Shown here piece by piece: positions 35,421 through 35,735 of a DNA stretch of 35,735 bases. This DNA comes from Emmonsiellopsis sp. PD_33. Taxonomy: Eukaryota; Ascomycota; Eurotiomycetes; Onygenales; Ajellomycetaceae. The stretch spans positions 1 through 35,735 of the forward strand of contig JANTQF010000357.1 of assembly GCA_032988165.1 (NCBI GenBank). Direction: 5' to 3'. The notes beneath the pieces are model-generated. The model was not told the origin of the DNA. It saw nothing but the letters and a program-made list of their open reading frames with translations, and did not search any database. Position 1 is the stretch's first letter. Each line of letters begins with the position of its first letter. The translations under genes were made by a program, and so were the position numbers.

Positions 35421-35735
35421 ATTTGATATTTAATGGCGGGATTGGTTTTGTGTTGTGGCATGGCCTTGTTTTCATAGTTGCTGTGGACGGATATATATCA
35501 GTGGATATGGTCAATCGCATTAGCTAGTAGCTCGTATTGAATGCCTCTTTTATACCGGGTCATACCGATATTTTTGTCTGCTGTGCTCTATAAATAATAA
35601 CCTCAAAATAACCGGGCCCTTACGCTTACATAACCACTACCACCACTATGCTAAGCGCAGTACGGACCCTCATATATGAGGGTCCGACATCTCAACGGAA
35701 ACCGCCATCTCAACGTCAAATTTCACCTTTAAAGT
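35421..35735. other. Right-edge intergenic sequence with palindrome
   Basis: Sequence downstream of sepB without coding potential. Besides the palindrome and direct repeat listed separately it holds AT-rich polyadenylation-like sequence (AAATAATAA near 35592). Confidence 0.5.
35663..35686. repeat. Perfect 24-nt palindrome
   Basis: The 12-nt half CGGACCCTCATA is followed directly by its reverse complement with no spacer. Just to its right CATCTCAACG occurs twice in direct orientation (35688-35697 and 35706-35715, 18-nt period). Candidates are a transposon end-to-end junction, a dimeric factor site or a hairpin in a 3' UTR. Confidence 0.8.

Overview
This is a nuclear segment of a filamentous ascomycete, most likely a eurotiomycete (Eurotiales or Onygenales; the order is an inference). 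The protein-coding genes are interrupted by 52-170 nt introns, nearly all GT-AG, several with a CTAAC- or CTAAT-type branch point. Promoters are pyrimidine-rich and intergenic DNA is full of homopolymers. The closest recognisable relatives of the conserved genes are fungal: NADH glutamate synthase, Yme2, a twin-CX9C Emi1-type protein and SepB/Ctf4. I assembled all exon structures by hand from reading-frame continuity and splice signals.

Layout. Bases 1-133 look like the end of a DNA transposon. At 558-3305 (+) there is a 12-exon NCS1 nucleobase/nucleoside/thiamine-type permease, most of whose exons are too short to stand out as open frames. A long stretch without a recognised gene (3306-9124) leads into the NADH-glutamate synthase gene (9125-15786, +, 5 exons, 2126 aa). 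A T-rich spacer follows. Next comes a divergent pair of genes with mitochondrial links: a twin-CX9C protein (17290-18003, -) and a Yme2-type inner-membrane protein (19064-21707, +). A 562-bp inverted-repeat transposon with a TA target duplication sits in their shared promoter region.

From about 22 to 32 kb the content looks accessory: a secreted amidase (21988-23975, -, 6 exons), a divergent cytochrome P450-like gene (25057-26888, +) whose haem-ligand cysteine is replaced by serine, 3.6 kb with only decayed-looking open frames, and a secreted SGNH/GDSL esterase (30548-32105, +, 4 exons). The window closes with the replisome/cohesion factor SepB (Ctf4/Mcl1; 32458-35420, +, 8 exons), whose promoter has a tight cluster of MluI-cell-cycle-box sites.

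The items most worth following up are the GG (not GT) splice donor inside the iron-sulfur motif of glutamate synthase, the cysteine-less P450, the transposon in the promoter between the two mitochondrial genes, the MCB cluster upstream of sepB, and the perfect 24-nt palindrome near the right edge. I found no tRNA or rRNA genes and no convincing multi-gene system that is wholly new.
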